Shown piece by piece: positions 49,922 through 59,280 of a DNA stretch of 64,000 nucleotides. Source of the stretch: Phocaeicola_A sp045545095 (lineage in GTDB: Bacteria > Bacteroidota > Bacteroidia > Bacteroidales > Bacteroidaceae); assembly GCA_045545095.1 (NCBI GenBank), contig JAZQAG010000033.1, forward strand, positions 124,001 to 188,000, read 5' to 3'. The notes under the pieces are model-generated. The model worked only from the letters and a program-made list of their open reading frames with translations. It searched no databases and had not been told where the DNA came from. Each line of letters begins with the position of its first letter. The stretch's first letter is position 1. The translations under genes and the position numbers were made by a program.

Positions 49922-52087
49922 TCACGACAACACCACACGGTCACCGGCACGTTTGGCAATGGTACGCTGTACCTCGGAAAGCTCCTTGTAGCGCTTCATC
50001 ACCTCCATGTAGCGGGCGGCATCGGTCATGATGGTGCGATCTTGCAGAGAGGTGAGCACCTGTTTCAACTCATCTTCCACAATGGCCAACTTAAGGTCGG
50101 TGAGCAGATGTGGTACCAATTCGTGGAGACGTTCTTCATCTGTCACAACCTTTTGTGAACGGGAGTGATACTTGCTGAGTTGATAGCGGTCGCTACTAAG
50201 GTCGGCCGCCAAGCGTGCTACCTGTGGGTCAGGGTGAGAAAAGAAATAGCGTGAAGCCACAAAACCTTCGTTATGTATCCGTTGCATCACCTCGTCCAAC
50301 ATACGGCGGTGCATGGAATCCTGCAGCTCCAGATTATCTATTGCCAAGTCGGCAGCCACATGCTCGGCTACCTTTACTTCATGGGTATTACCCTCTTCGT
50401 CTTCTTCAGCATACATCACCCGTTCGCCGTAGCGGACCACTTGTTGCATCAGCAATACTTCTTTGTCGTGGTAGGCCTTCTTCTGTTTGTTTTGCGAAGG
50501 GATCAAATCGGAATAGTCTGCTTGTGGGGGAAGAGTTGCTGTGCGCGTATCTCCCTCTCCAGGGAAAGGTGCGGGTGGTGGCATAGGCGAATCACCAACC
50601 TCTTCCATTGGAGGAATCTCTGTTGGAGGGAATCCGACTGGAGGCATTTCACCGACTGCTTCAGGCAATAGCTCAGGTGCGGGCGCACCATCGGGCATAG
50701 GGATATCTTGTTGTGTCCTTTCACCCTTAGCCGCTTCGCGCTGGCGCTGTTTCTCGGCAGCTGCCTGCTTCTCTTCCTTGGTGCGCATCATCAGTTTGTT
50801 CACCTCCTGCACCAGCAGTTTTTCCTCTACCTGAAGCAGTTGGCTGCACTCGCGGATATAGACTGAGCGTACGATGTTTTCGGGGATGACGGAGATGCTA
50901 CGCACGATGTCACCAATGAGTCCGGCTCGCTTGATGGGGTCGTTGCCTACCTCTTCAAGGAGCAGATTGGTCTTGAAACGGATGAAATCAACTTCGTGTG
51001 CGTTGATGTATGCCTTGTAGTCGGTAGCATTGTGCTTTCGGGCAAAACTGTCGGGGTCTTCTCCATCAGGGAGGAGCACCACCTTGATGTTCATACCCTC
51101 TTCCAACAACATGTCGATGCCTCGGATAGAAGCCTTGATGCCGGCGCCGTCGCCATCGTAAAGCACAGTGATATTGTTCGTAAAACGGTGTATCAGACGG
51201 ATTTGCCCGGAGGTGAGTGATGTGCCCGACGAAGCCACCACATTCTCGATGCCCGCCTGGTGCATGGAAATAACATCGGTGTATCCCTCCACGAGGAAGC
51301 AACGGTCGTCCCTCACAATGGCCTGCTTGGCAAAGTAGATGCCGTAGAGTTCGTTACTCTTGTGATAGATTTCCGATTCAGGGGAGTTGACATACTTTGC
51401 CACCTTACCGTCAGTCTTCAACACACGCCCACCAAAGGCAATTACCTTACCACTGAGCGTATGCACGGGAAACATCACACGCCCCCAAAAACGGTCACGT
51501 AACTGATTGTCGTTGTCACGTCGGTAACAGAGACCGGTCTTCTCCAAGAACTCCTCCTTGAAGCCCTTGCGCTTGGCCTCCTTAGCCAAGGCATCGCGTT
51601 CATTGAGGCTGTATCCCAACTGGAACTTGCGGATGATGTCATCGCGGAAACCGCGCTGACGGAAATAGGCCAAGCCGATGCTCTGTCCGTCAATGTGGTT
51701 GTGAAGGAGGTCCTGGAAATAGCTGTTGGCAAAGTCGTTCACCACAAACATACTTTCGCGGTCGTTTTGTACCTGCTTCTCTTCAGCGCTCAGTTCGCGC
51801 TCCTTCACCTCGATATGATATTTGTTGGCCAGCCACTTCAGCGCCTCGTAGTAGTTGAGCTGCTCATGCTCCATGATGAAGTGCACCACATTTCCTCCCT
51901 TTCCACAGGAGAAACATTTGCACAACCCCTTGGAAGGAGACACCACAAACGACGGTGTCTTCTCGTTATGAAACGGACACAATCCCTTGTAGTTCACCCC
52001 CGCTCTTTTCAGCGTGACGAACTCTGACACTACGTCCACAATCTGTGCCACGTCCAATATCCGGTCTATGGTAGCTTGGTCAATCAT
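49922..52087 (-). CDS. dnaG: DNA primase
   Basis: 721 residues. The CHC2 zinc ribbon CPFHNEKTPSF ... CFSCGKGG is near the N-terminus (about 38-65). The TOPRIM region (FLVEGYTDVISMHQAG, DGDGAGIKA) is intact. The C-terminal helicase-binding domain is linked by a proline-rich stretch (about 460-530) that overlaps a GC-rich repeat-like sequence. The ATG at 52087 gives the standard start MIDQATIDRIL; the frame continues to 52126 but the extension holds the promoter. It synthesises RNA primers at the fork. Convergent with the TlpA gene. Confidence 0.97.
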   Translation of the reverse strand: MIDQATIDRILDVAQIVDVVSEFVTLKRAGVNYKGLCPFHNEKTPSFVVSPSKGLCKCFSCGKGGNVVHFIMEHEQLNYYEALKWLANKYHIEVKERELSAEEKQVQNDRESMFVVNDFANSYFQDLLHNHIDGQSIGLAYFRQRGFRDDIIRKFQLGYSLNERDALAKEAKRKGFKEEFLEKTGLCYRRDNDNQLRDRFWGRVMFPVHTLSGKVIAFGGRVLKTDGKVAKYVNSPESEIYHKSNELYGIYFAKQAIVRDDRCFLVEGYTDVISMHQAGIENVVASSGTSLTSGQIRLIHRFTNNITVLYDGDGAGIKASIRGIDMLLEEGMNIKVVLLPDGEDPDSFARKHNATDYKAYINAHEVDFIRFKTNLLLEEVGNDPIKRAGLIGDIVRSISVIPENIVRSVYIRECSQLLQVEEKLLVQEVNKLMMRTKEEKQAAAEKQRQREAAKGERTQQDIPMPDGAPAPELLPEAVGEMPPVGFPPTEIPPMEEVGDSPMPPPAPFPGEGDTRTATLPPQADYSDLIPSQNKQKKAYHDKEVLLMQQVVRYGERVMYAEEDEEGNTHEVKVAEHVAADLAIDNLELQDSMHRRMLDEVMQRIHNEGFVASRYFFSHPDPQVARLAADLSSDRYQLSKYHSRSQKVVTDEERLHELVPHLLTDLKLAIVEDELKQVLTSLQDRTIMTDAARYMEVMKRYKELSEVQRTIAKRAGDRVVLS

Positions 52088-52095
52088 TTCTGCCA

Positions 52096-52127
52096 CAAAA
52101 ATACACCTTTTCTCTTGAAGTGGCAAA
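52096..52127 (-). promoter_or_regulatory. Promoter almost abutting the dnaG start codon
   Basis: Minus strand TTTG (52127-52124), 20-base spacer, TATTTTTG (52103-52096): full consensus. The ATG at 52087 begins only 8 bases after the -7 box, so the transcript would have a few bases of leader or none. Confidence 0.7.
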
Positions 52128-52538
52128 GGATGGAGAGGTTTTGTTAAAACAAAGTTGACTTACTTGATGATAGATAAGCCTTTTTGTAATCTTCCTACAC
52201 TGGATTTTAGCAATCTGTTCGTTCGGAAACCGTTGAAGAAGTGAAAACAAACAACTAGATTGCAGAAGAGCCACTGAAATCAGGAAAAGACAAAAGGCGT
52301 AGTGAAACAAAGCTTAACCCCCAGTCTAGTACTTCTTAGGAAATACTCCAGTACTTCTTAAGAAGTACTGAGATTCTGCTGCAGTGTACTGAAATAAGTT
52401 GACGGGTTAAACTTAGAATCCTATATAGGTTTACACTAGACACTTGCCGGATAAACCTTCGAACAAATTATATATTCCTTTGTTACGTAGGGTGGCAGAC
52501 TATCCTGCCTCAAAATGTATAACCTTATTAATATAACG
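52128..52538. other. Intergenic region upstream of ribokinase
   Basis: No gene is convincing. Apart from the dnaG promoter and the paired palindromes (52328-52370) it is AT-rich. A weak promoter-like TAGGTTTA lies near 52424, and TTGAC about 30 bases upstream of it. Confidence 0.4.
52328..52370. promoter_or_regulatory. Two 20-bp palindromes spaced 22 bp, candidate operator of the ribokinase operon
   Basis: AGTACTTCTTAAGAAGTACT at 52350-52369 is a perfect palindrome (flanked by C and G it extends to 22 bases). AGTACTTCTTAGGAAATACT at 52328-52347 differs at two positions. The spacing is two helical turns, and both lie before a ribokinase/transporter pair, so a repressor site is plausible. Confidence 0.55.
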
Positions 52539-53450
52539 ATGCGTATGAACAAGAAGATAGTTGTCATAGGAAGTTGCAACACCGATATGGTGGTCAACAT
52601 GGAGCGTTTGCCCTTGCCGGGCGAAACACTTATCGGAGGGAAGTTCTTCATGAACCCCGGTGGGAAGGGAGCCAATCAGGCCGTGGCGGCCGCCCGACTG
52701 GGTGGAAACGTCACCTTTGTGGCCAAGGTGGGAAATGACACCTTCGGCCAACGGGCTATTGAGCAGTATCAGGCTGAGGGGATTGAGACGCGCTACGTGC
52801 TGGTGGATGGTGAGAATCCTTCGGGAGTAGCCCTTATCATGGTGGATGCGCAGGGCGAGAATAGCATTGCCGTAGCCTCGGGAGCCAATGCCCAACTGCT
52901 TCCGCCCGACATCGACCGCGCGGCAGAGGCTATCGCCAAAGCGGGTATCCTGCTGATGCAACTGGAGACTCCGATGCGCACGGTTGACTATGCCGCCCGC
53001 ATAGCCAAGGAGAAGGGGGCGAAGGTCATCCTCAATCCGGCACCGGCACATGCCCTGCCCGACTCGCTCCTGCGAAACCTCTATATGCTGATTGCCAACG
53101 AGACGGAAGCGGAGTTCATCTCGGGCACACAAATTACAGACATGGACAGTGTGGCACGTGCGGCAGACATCATCAGCCATAAGGGGGTGGAAAATGTTGT
53201 TATTACCCTCGGCGCGAAAGGAGCCTTTGTCAAGGAGAAGGGAAGTTATCACCAGATTCCAGGTCACAAGGTGAAGGCTGTGGATGCCACGGCAGCGGGC
53301 GACACCTTCTGCGGTGCCCTCTGTGTGGCCCTCTCCGAAGAAAAGAGCATCACCGAAGCCGTGGAGTTTGCCAACCGGTGTGCCGCCATCACTGTAACAC
53401 GCATGGGGGCGCAGTCGTCGGTACCGCATAGAAGGGAAGTAATTTTTTAA
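52539..53450 (+). CDS. rbsK: Ribokinase (PfkB family carbohydrate kinase)
   Basis: 303 residues from the ATG at 52539; an alternative start at 52545 removes two residues. PfkB signatures are present: the substrate-binding start GSCNTDMVVNMERLPLPGET with NPGGKGANQAVAAARLGG, and the C-terminal anion hole DATAAGDTFCGAL. It phosphorylates ribose (or a related pentose) at the 5' hydroxyl. A sugar permease follows, so the pair likely takes up and activates ribose or a deoxyribonucleoside sugar. Confidence 0.92.
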   Translation: MRMNKKIVVIGSCNTDMVVNMERLPLPGETLIGGKFFMNPGGKGANQAVAAARLGGNVTFVAKVGNDTFGQRAIEQYQAEGIETRYVLVDGENPSGVALIMVDAQGENSIAVASGANAQLLPPDIDRAAEAIAKAGILLMQLETPMRTVDYAARIAKEKGAKVILNPAPAHALPDSLLRNLYMLIANETEAEFISGTQITDMDSVARAADIISHKGVENVVITLGAKGAFVKEKGSYHQIPGHKVKAVDATAAGDTFCGALCVALSEEKSITEAVEFANRCAAITVTRMGAQSSVPHRREVIF

Positions 53451-53477
53451 GGAGTTCAATTTTAAACCAATAAAACC

Positions 53478-54485
53478 ATGTTTATCGTTAACAATTACCT
53501 ATTGGCCGTCGTACTTTGTTTTGTGACGATGCTCTGCTGGGGCTCGTGGGCCAACACACAGAAACTGGCCGGGAAAACCTGGCGTTATGAACTTTTCTAT
53601 TGGGATTATGTCATCGGAATCCTGCTTTTCTCCATCGTGTTAGGCCTCACGCTCGGTAGTACGGGTGAGATGGGCCGCGGATTCCTCACCGACCTCGGAC
53701 AGATAACCCCAGGCAACTATGTGAGCGCCCTTATTGGCGGTGCCATCTTCAATTTGGCCAACATCCTGCTTTCGGCTGCCATCTCCATGGCCGGCATGAC
53801 GGTAGCTTTCCCCTTGGGGGTAGGCATTGCGTTGGTATTGGGTGTCATTGTCAACTACATCGGTGCACCTAAAGGTGATCCGTTGACTCTTTTCCTTGGA
53901 GTCGCTTTGGTGATGGTGGCCATCATTGTCAATGCCATAGCTTCGGGAAAGATGCATCGTGGGAGCAGTGCTGGCACCAGTAAGAAGGGAACTGTCATTG
54001 CTATTATTGCCGGTGTACTGATGGCCTTCTTCTACCGTTTTGTAGCAGCGGCCATGGACCTCGACAATTTCGAGCAGCCCACTCCGGGCATGGCCACTCC
54101 CTATTCGGCCTTCTTCATCTTTTCAGTAGGTATTTTCCTGAGCAACATCCTGTTCAACACCGTGGTGATGCGCCGTCCGTTCGTGGGCAAGCCGGTAAGT
54201 TATAGTGACTATTTCAGTGGGCGCCTGAGTACCCACATGGTGGGTGTGCTTGGTGGCATCATCTGGGGACTTGGTACGGCTTTCAGCTACATTGCCGCAG
54301 GCAAGGCCGGAGCCGCCATATCCTATGCCCTCGGACAAGGGGCTCCCATGGTGGCAGCCCTGTGGGGCATCTTTGTCTGGAAAGAGTTCAAAGGGGCTCC
54401 CAACACAGTAAATACCCTACTGACTCTGATGTTCCTCTTCTTCATCTCGGGTCTCGGGGCAATTATTGTGTCAGGAGCAAATTGA
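53478..54485 (+). CDS. Sugar permease, RhaT/GRP (DMT superfamily) type
   Basis: 335 residues with about ten hydrophobic helices. The start FVTMLCWGSWANTQKLAGKTWRYELFYWDY is shared by a Bacteroidetes sugar-transporter group distantly related to the glucose/ribose porter (GRP) family. Placed 27 bases after ribokinase, it is most simply a ribose or pentose importer. The transported sugar is not proven. Confidence 0.85.
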   Translation: MFIVNNYLLAVVLCFVTMLCWGSWANTQKLAGKTWRYELFYWDYVIGILLFSIVLGLTLGSTGEMGRGFLTDLGQITPGNYVSALIGGAIFNLANILLSAAISMAGMTVAFPLGVGIALVLGVIVNYIGAPKGDPLTLFLGVALVMVAIIVNAIASGKMHRGSSAGTSKKGTVIAIIAGVLMAFFYRFVAAAMDLDNFEQPTPGMATPYSAFFIFSVGIFLSNILFNTVVMRRPFVGKPVSYSDYFSGRLSTHMVGVLGGIIWGLGTAFSYIAAGKAGAAISYALGQGAPMVAALWGIFVWKEFKGAPNTVNTLLTLMFLFFISGLGAIIVSGAN

Positions 54486-54530
54486 GAAATTTTATCCAAA
54501 GAAGTGTGTAAAAAAGCTATCACTTGATTT

Positions 54531-54611
54531 TTAGGCGCGGATTACACTGATTGCATGAGCTATAATCAGCTATTATAGATGATCTGTATAACTCGCGTAA
54601 TCCGTGCCTAA
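54531..54611. repeat. Inverted repeat TTAGGC(A/G)CGGATTAC, MATE upstream copy
   Basis: Left arm TTAGGCGCGGATTAC (54531-54545) and right arm GTAATCCGTGCCTAA (54597-54611) are complementary at 14 of 15 positions, followed by a T-run. The element at 63873-63945 is related. Confidence 0.7.
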
Positions 54612-54687
54612 TTTTTTTTGAAACACTTTCATCTTCCTATTCCAAATATTTTCACTACTTTCGCGGCCGATTTTGAGAAAGTAGTAT

Positions 54688-56025
54688 ATGCGATTTGGTA
54701 AATTGAGTCGTCAGTTGACGGCATTGGCCGGTCCAATCTTTGTGGAGACCCTGCTCGTGATGATGTTGGGTGCGGTCGATACATTTATGCTTAGCCGCTA
54801 CTCCGACAACAGTGTGGCCGCGGTGGGTGTAGTCAACCAACTGATGAATTTGGTTTTTCTCCTCTTTGAGGTAATCTCTCTCGGGACCTCCATCCTCTGT
54901 TCACAATACATCGGAGCCGGTCAGAGAGAGAAGGTCATTCAGACTGTTGGGACCTCCTTGCTGTTCAATTCTATTTTTGGTTTATTGGTGAGTGTAGCGC
55001 TTCTATTCTTGGCCGAAGACTTGCTGTTATTGATGGGATTGAGGCCAGAGCTGATGGCTGACGGGCTTCCCTACATGCAGATAGTTGGAGGATTTGCCTT
55101 TTTGCAGGCCATTTCACTTTCGCTCTCAGCTTCGCTACGTAGTGCCGATAAAGCCAAGTATCCTATGTACGTGTCGATGGTGGTAAATGTGTTGAACATC
55201 ATCGGTAACTATACCCTTATTTTCGGTAAATTTGGTATGCCTGCCCTTGGTGTTGAAGGTGCGGCTATTTCTACCTCTTTCTGTCGGCTTGTCTCCGTCA
55301 TAATCCTCTTTATCGTCCTTTTCAAGAAGCATATCCCTGCTTTTCCGAAAGAATTGTTCACTCCCTTCCCATGGATAGAATTGAAGAATTTGTTGAAGAT
55401 AGGCATTCCTTCTGCCGGCGAACACATCTCATACAGTCTTTCGCAGATAGTCATTACCTATTTCATCAACATCATCAGCAATCAGGCTTTGGCTACGCGA
55501 AGTTATGTGACCAATATTGTGATGTTCACCTTTATATTTGCCATTTCCATTGCACAGGGTGGTGCTATCCTTATCGGCCACCTTGTCGGGATGAAAAAGA
55601 TTCAGGCTGCCTACATCATTGGCAAACGTATCATGCGGATGGGTGCGACCATGTCTGTCAGTCTTGCGCTGTTGACTGCTCTTTTCGGTAAGCAGATACT
55701 CTCTTTGCTGACTTCCGATCCGTGGATTATCACTACCGGTGCATCTATCCTATGGGTGGAGGTATTGCTTGAACACGGACGGGCACTCAACTTCTTCGGA
55801 GTGAATGCCCTCCGGAGTACTGGTGACATCTATTTTCCTGTGAACGTAGGAATCACTGTGATGTGGACGGTACAGGTCATTGGTAGCTACGTCCTTGGCA
55901 TCAGTATGGGGTGGGGACTGGTAGCCATGTGGGTCATCTTTGCTCTTGACGAAAACATTCGCGGATTTATCTTTGTCCGCCGTTGGAACAGTTTCAAATG
56001 GGCAGGAAAAGGATTCTTGAAATAA
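54688..56025 (+). CDS. MATE-family efflux transporter
   Basis: 445 residues with twelve predicted helices; the conserved MATE start GKLSRQLTALAGPIFVETLLVMMLGAVDTFML and the repeat of the fold in the second half are visible. It exports cationic drugs or metabolites in exchange for Na+ or H+. The substrate is unknown. It follows an inverted-repeat element and is convergent with korB. Confidence 0.92.
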   Translation: MRFGKLSRQLTALAGPIFVETLLVMMLGAVDTFMLSRYSDNSVAAVGVVNQLMNLVFLLFEVISLGTSILCSQYIGAGQREKVIQTVGTSLLFNSIFGLLVSVALLFLAEDLLLLMGLRPELMADGLPYMQIVGGFAFLQAISLSLSASLRSADKAKYPMYVSMVVNVLNIIGNYTLIFGKFGMPALGVEGAAISTSFCRLVSVIILFIVLFKKHIPAFPKELFTPFPWIELKNLLKIGIPSAGEHISYSLSQIVITYFINIISNQALATRSYVTNIVMFTFIFAISIAQGGAILIGHLVGMKKIQAAYIIGKRIMRMGATMSVSLALLTALFGKQILSLLTSDPWIITTGASILWVEVLLEHGRALNFFGVNALRSTGDIYFPVNVGITVMWTVQVIGSYVLGISMGWGLVAMWVIFALDENIRGFIFVRRWNSFKWAGKGFLK

Positions 56026-56028
56026 ATA

Positions 56029-56063
56029 ATAGGGGGCATGTTAAGATTTGACACGCCCCCTAT
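56029..56063. terminator. Bidirectional terminator between the MATE gene and korB
   Basis: ATAGGGGGC pairs with GCCCCCTAT with an interior TGT/ACA extension; convergent genes on both sides. Confidence 0.75.
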
Positions 56064-56088
56064 CCTTATACCTTATTATAATAATCTG

Positions 56089-57093
56089 TCACTTCACCTC
56101 CCAGATGTCGTTGGTCATGAGCAGTTCCTGAAAGTTGTGATACTTCTTCATGCCGGAAACTTCGTCGAGTTGCTGATGAACTGCCTCGTTGTAGGTGGGA
56201 GCTTCCACATCGCGGATGACACCGAGGGCGATGGGGAAATCGGGTCCCTCCATCAGAGCGAGTTTCATCTGCAGGGTGTTATCTTGGCAATGGGCATCGT
56301 GAACGAGGATGTCTTTCTCGGTGATACCGTTCTCGCCTAACTTCACAACCTTCAGGCCGAAGCCTTCCTGCACGAGACCGAATTCTTTGTTTTCTCCGAA
56401 AATCATGGGTTTGCCATGCTCCAGATAGATGGCGTTTTTGGCGCGACCGGCTGAAGTATAGACTGACTCGTGAGTTCCATCGTTGAAGATGACGCAGTTC
56501 TGCAGAATCTCACATACTGAAGCCCCCTTGTGGTTAGCAGCAGCCTTTAGCACTTCTACTGTACCGGCAGCATCAGTGGCCACGGCACGGGCAAAGAAAC
56601 GTCCACGGGCGCCGAAGCAGAGTTCTGCAGGGCGGAAGGGATCTTCCACTGTGCCATAGGGAGACGATTTGCTGACAAAACCACGCGGAGAGGTGGGGGA
56701 ATACTGTCCCTTGGTGAGTCCGTAGATGCGATTATTGAGCAGGATCATGTTGATGTCGATATTACGACGTACGGCATGGATGAAGTGGTTACCACCGATA
56801 GCCAATCCGTCACCATCGCCGGAGATCTGCCATACGCTTATATTGGGGTTAGCCACTTTGAAACCTGTAGAGATGGCAGCTGCACGACCGTGGATGGTCT
56901 GCATGGCATAGGTATTCATATAGTAAGGCAAACGGCTGGAGCAACCGATACCTGAAATGACTGCTGTTTCGTGGGGAGCAATACCCAATTCGGCCATAGC
57001 CTTGTGCAGCGATGCTAAGAAGAAGTGGTCGCCACAACCCGGACACCAACGAGGTTGTCCTTTTTTGAAGTCCTTTGCTGTATATTGATTCAT
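56089..57093 (-). CDS. korB: 2-oxoacid:ferredoxin oxidoreductase beta subunit
   Basis: 334 residues. The thiamine diphosphate/Mg binding motif is GDGDGLAIGGNHFIHA, and CPGCGDH near the N-terminus matches the family. With the alpha subunit it oxidatively decarboxylates 2-oxoglutarate (or another 2-oxoacid) to the acyl-CoA, reducing ferredoxin; a Kor-type rather than Por-type assignment comes from the two-subunit arrangement with a fused gamma domain. It starts 14 bases after korA. Confidence 0.88.
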   Translation of the reverse strand: MNQYTAKDFKKGQPRWCPGCGDHFFLASLHKAMAELGIAPHETAVISGIGCSSRLPYYMNTYAMQTIHGRAAAISTGFKVANPNISVWQISGDGDGLAIGGNHFIHAVRRNIDINMILLNNRIYGLTKGQYSPTSPRGFVSKSSPYGTVEDPFRPAELCFGARGRFFARAVATDAAGTVEVLKAAANHKGASVCEILQNCVIFNDGTHESVYTSAGRAKNAIYLEHGKPMIFGENKEFGLVQEGFGLKVVKLGENGITEKDILVHDAHCQDNTLQMKLALMEGPDFPIALGVIRDVEAPTYNEAVHQQLDEVSGMKKYHNFQELLMTNDIWEVK

Positions 57094-57107
57094 AACTTTC
57101 TGTTTTT

Positions 57108-58955
57108 TTATTTATCCAAAATCTCATTAAATGCCTTTACCAACTCTGCAACGACAAAGGGTTGACCTTTTACTTCATTGTATTGGTAAGGTACGAAACC
57201 ATCGACTTTCATGCGGAGGTATCCGGCAAACTGTCCGAGGTTCTGTTCGGCCACGACGACCTTGGGATACTTCTTCAGTACTTCGGCGGTGTTCTTGGGC
57301 AGTGGATTGAGGTGGGTGAAGTGAGCCAGCGCTACTTTTTTGCCACTCTGGTTCATCTCTTGCATGGCCGAATAGAGGTGTCCGTACGTTCCTCCGAAAC
57401 CGACAATCAACAAATCGGCATCATCGGCACAACCTTCTACTTTCACATCGGGCACAGGAATACGTTCTACCTTCTCGGCACGGAGACGGCACATGAGGTC
57501 GTGGTTGTCGGGAGCCGTAGAGATAGCACCCGTCTTGCTGTCCTTCTCCAATCCACCGAGGATGTGAGTATAACCTTCCTGTCCGGGGATAGCCCAATAG
57601 CGTACACCTGTCTCGGGATTTCGCTGATAGGGAGTATAGTTGTCCTTCATTTCGGGAGTGACGTATGGAGGATTGATGGCGGGATAGCTGTCCAAGTCGG
57701 GCAATTTCCAAGCGCCTGAGCCGTTGGCCACGAATGCATCGGTGAGCAGTACTACGGGAGTCATGTGCTCAAGAGCCATCTTACAAGCATCGTAGGCAGC
57801 ATCGAAGCACTGGGTGGGCGAAGCGGCGGCAATCACGGGCATGGGTGATTCGCCGTTACGTCCGAAGAGGGCCTGTAACAAATCGGTCTGTTCGCTTTTG
57901 GTAGGAAGTCCGGTTGAAGGGCCTCCACGCTGTACATTCACTACCACCAAGGGAAGCTCAGTGATGACAGCCAGATTCATGGCCTCGCTCTTGAGGCAGA
58001 CACCGGGACCTGATGTAGAAGTCACAGCCAAAGCACCAGCAAAGGCTGCACCCACAGAAGTGGCACATCCGGCAATCTCATCCTCGCATTGTACGGTGGT
58101 CACGCCCAAAGACTTGTGTTTGGCCAGTTCGTGCAAGATGTCCGTAGCCGGTGTGATGGGGTACGAACCAAGGAAGAGGCGAAGACCTGCTTTCTCGGCA
58201 GCGGCAATAAGTCCGTAGACCGTGGCCTTGTTTCCGCTGATGTCCATATACTTGCCCGGTACTTTCACGGTAGTCTCTACCTTATAAGTATGATCTACCG
58301 AAGCGTGGGTGTTGTGTCCGTAGTCGTAGCCTGCACGGATAACCTTGATGTTGGCCTCAGCAATGGCGGGTTTCTTGGCAAACTTCTCGCGCAGATAGTT
58401 CTCTGCTATAGCAAGGTCGCGGTTGAAGAGCCAGCATACCAAACCGAGGGCAAACATGTTGCGGCACTTCAGCATGGCCTTGTTGTCCATGCCTGTGTCT
58501 GCCAGGCAATCTTTCACCATCTGTGTGATGGGGGCGGCAATCACATCCTGCTTGATGCCCATTTCGGCAATGGGGTCTTCGGTCTGAAAAGCAGCCTTCT
58601 CCAAATCGCTTTTCTTGAAACTGTCTGTATCGATGATGATGCAGGCCGTGGGCTTTGCAAACTTATATTGAGTCTTCAAAGCGGCAGCATTCATAGCTAC
58701 CAACACATCGCACTGGTCACCAGGAGTAAACACTTTGCTTGCACCGATGTGCACTTGGAATCCCGACACACCTGTAAGTGAACCTTGCGGGGCACGGATG
58801 TCCGCTGGATAGTCGGGGAACGTACTGATGTCGTTGCCTACCGTGGCCGACACCGTAGAGAATATGTTTCCGGCCAACTGCATTCCGTCGCCGGAGTCAC
58901 CAGAGAAACGGACTACCACTTGGTCCAGTTCCTTGACTTTCATTTCATTTGCCAT
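57108..58955 (-). CDS. korA: 2-oxoacid:ferredoxin oxidoreductase alpha subunit (fused gamma domain)
   Basis: 615 residues: an N-terminal gamma domain (about 1-190, RFSGDSGDGMQLAGNIF) fused to the alpha pyrimidine-binding domain (TDILHELAKH, CEDEIAGCATSVGAAFAGALAVTSTSGPG). The two-subunit Kor form is common in Bacteroidetes. Upstream, 59060-59090 carries a promoter. Confidence 0.88.
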   Translation of the reverse strand: MANEMKVKELDQVVVRFSGDSGDGMQLAGNIFSTVSATVGNDISTFPDYPADIRAPQGSLTGVSGFQVHIGASKVFTPGDQCDVLVAMNAAALKTQYKFAKPTACIIIDTDSFKKSDLEKAAFQTEDPIAEMGIKQDVIAAPITQMVKDCLADTGMDNKAMLKCRNMFALGLVCWLFNRDLAIAENYLREKFAKKPAIAEANIKVIRAGYDYGHNTHASVDHTYKVETTVKVPGKYMDISGNKATVYGLIAAAEKAGLRLFLGSYPITPATDILHELAKHKSLGVTTVQCEDEIAGCATSVGAAFAGALAVTSTSGPGVCLKSEAMNLAVITELPLVVVNVQRGGPSTGLPTKSEQTDLLQALFGRNGESPMPVIAAASPTQCFDAAYDACKMALEHMTPVVLLTDAFVANGSGAWKLPDLDSYPAINPPYVTPEMKDNYTPYQRNPETGVRYWAIPGQEGYTHILGGLEKDSKTGAISTAPDNHDLMCRLRAEKVERIPVPDVKVEGCADDADLLIVGFGGTYGHLYSAMQEMNQSGKKVALAHFTHLNPLPKNTAEVLKKYPKVVVAEQNLGQFAGYLRMKVDGFVPYQYNEVKGQPFVVAELVKAFNEILDK

Positions 58956-59059
58956 ATATCTTTTATTAGTTTTTTGTTTTCTAATTATGATTTCTACTAC
59001 CCACTTGTAGTTTGTTACTTGTAGCTTGTCACTGCCATTTGTAGCTTACTAATGGGCTG
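58956..59059. repeat. Short direct repeats of (T/C)ACTTGTAG(T/C)TTGT
   Basis: Two 14-base copies from about 59002 plus a partial third, in the korA leader. Nothing else is visible in this stretch. Confidence 0.5.
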
Positions 59060-59090
59060 CAAAGTTCGGAAGATTTCGTGATATAACAAA
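59060..59090 (-). promoter_or_regulatory. Promoter of korAB
   Basis: Minus strand TTTG (59090-59087), 19-base spacer, GAACTTTG (59067-59060), one mismatch in the -7 box. The leader to korA is about 100 bases. Confidence 0.6.
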
Positions 59091-59221
59091 ACTTATTCTA
59101 TAGATTCTTTTGTTTTTAAAGCAAAATGATAGCTTTTTATTAAAATTGTAGTTCATTTTGAAAGTGAAAGTCCTGAATTTATTTTAAATCTAATTCATAA
59201 ATAGGAATAATTATAACGTTT

Positions 59222-59253
59222 TTTGTTTTTTAAAAGAATTCTTTTTAACTTTG
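59222..59253 (+). promoter_or_regulatory. Promoter of the GH30 gene
   Basis: TTTG (59222-59225), 20-base spacer, TAACTTTG (59246-59253): full consensus, 27 bases before the start. Confidence 0.75.
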
Positions 59254-59280
59254 CAAAACTATAATATAGGAATAATTATC

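Noticed and set aside
58785..59024. 79-codon plus-strand frame before the GH30 gene
   Set aside because: It overlaps the start of korA on the other strand and has no support beyond being open.
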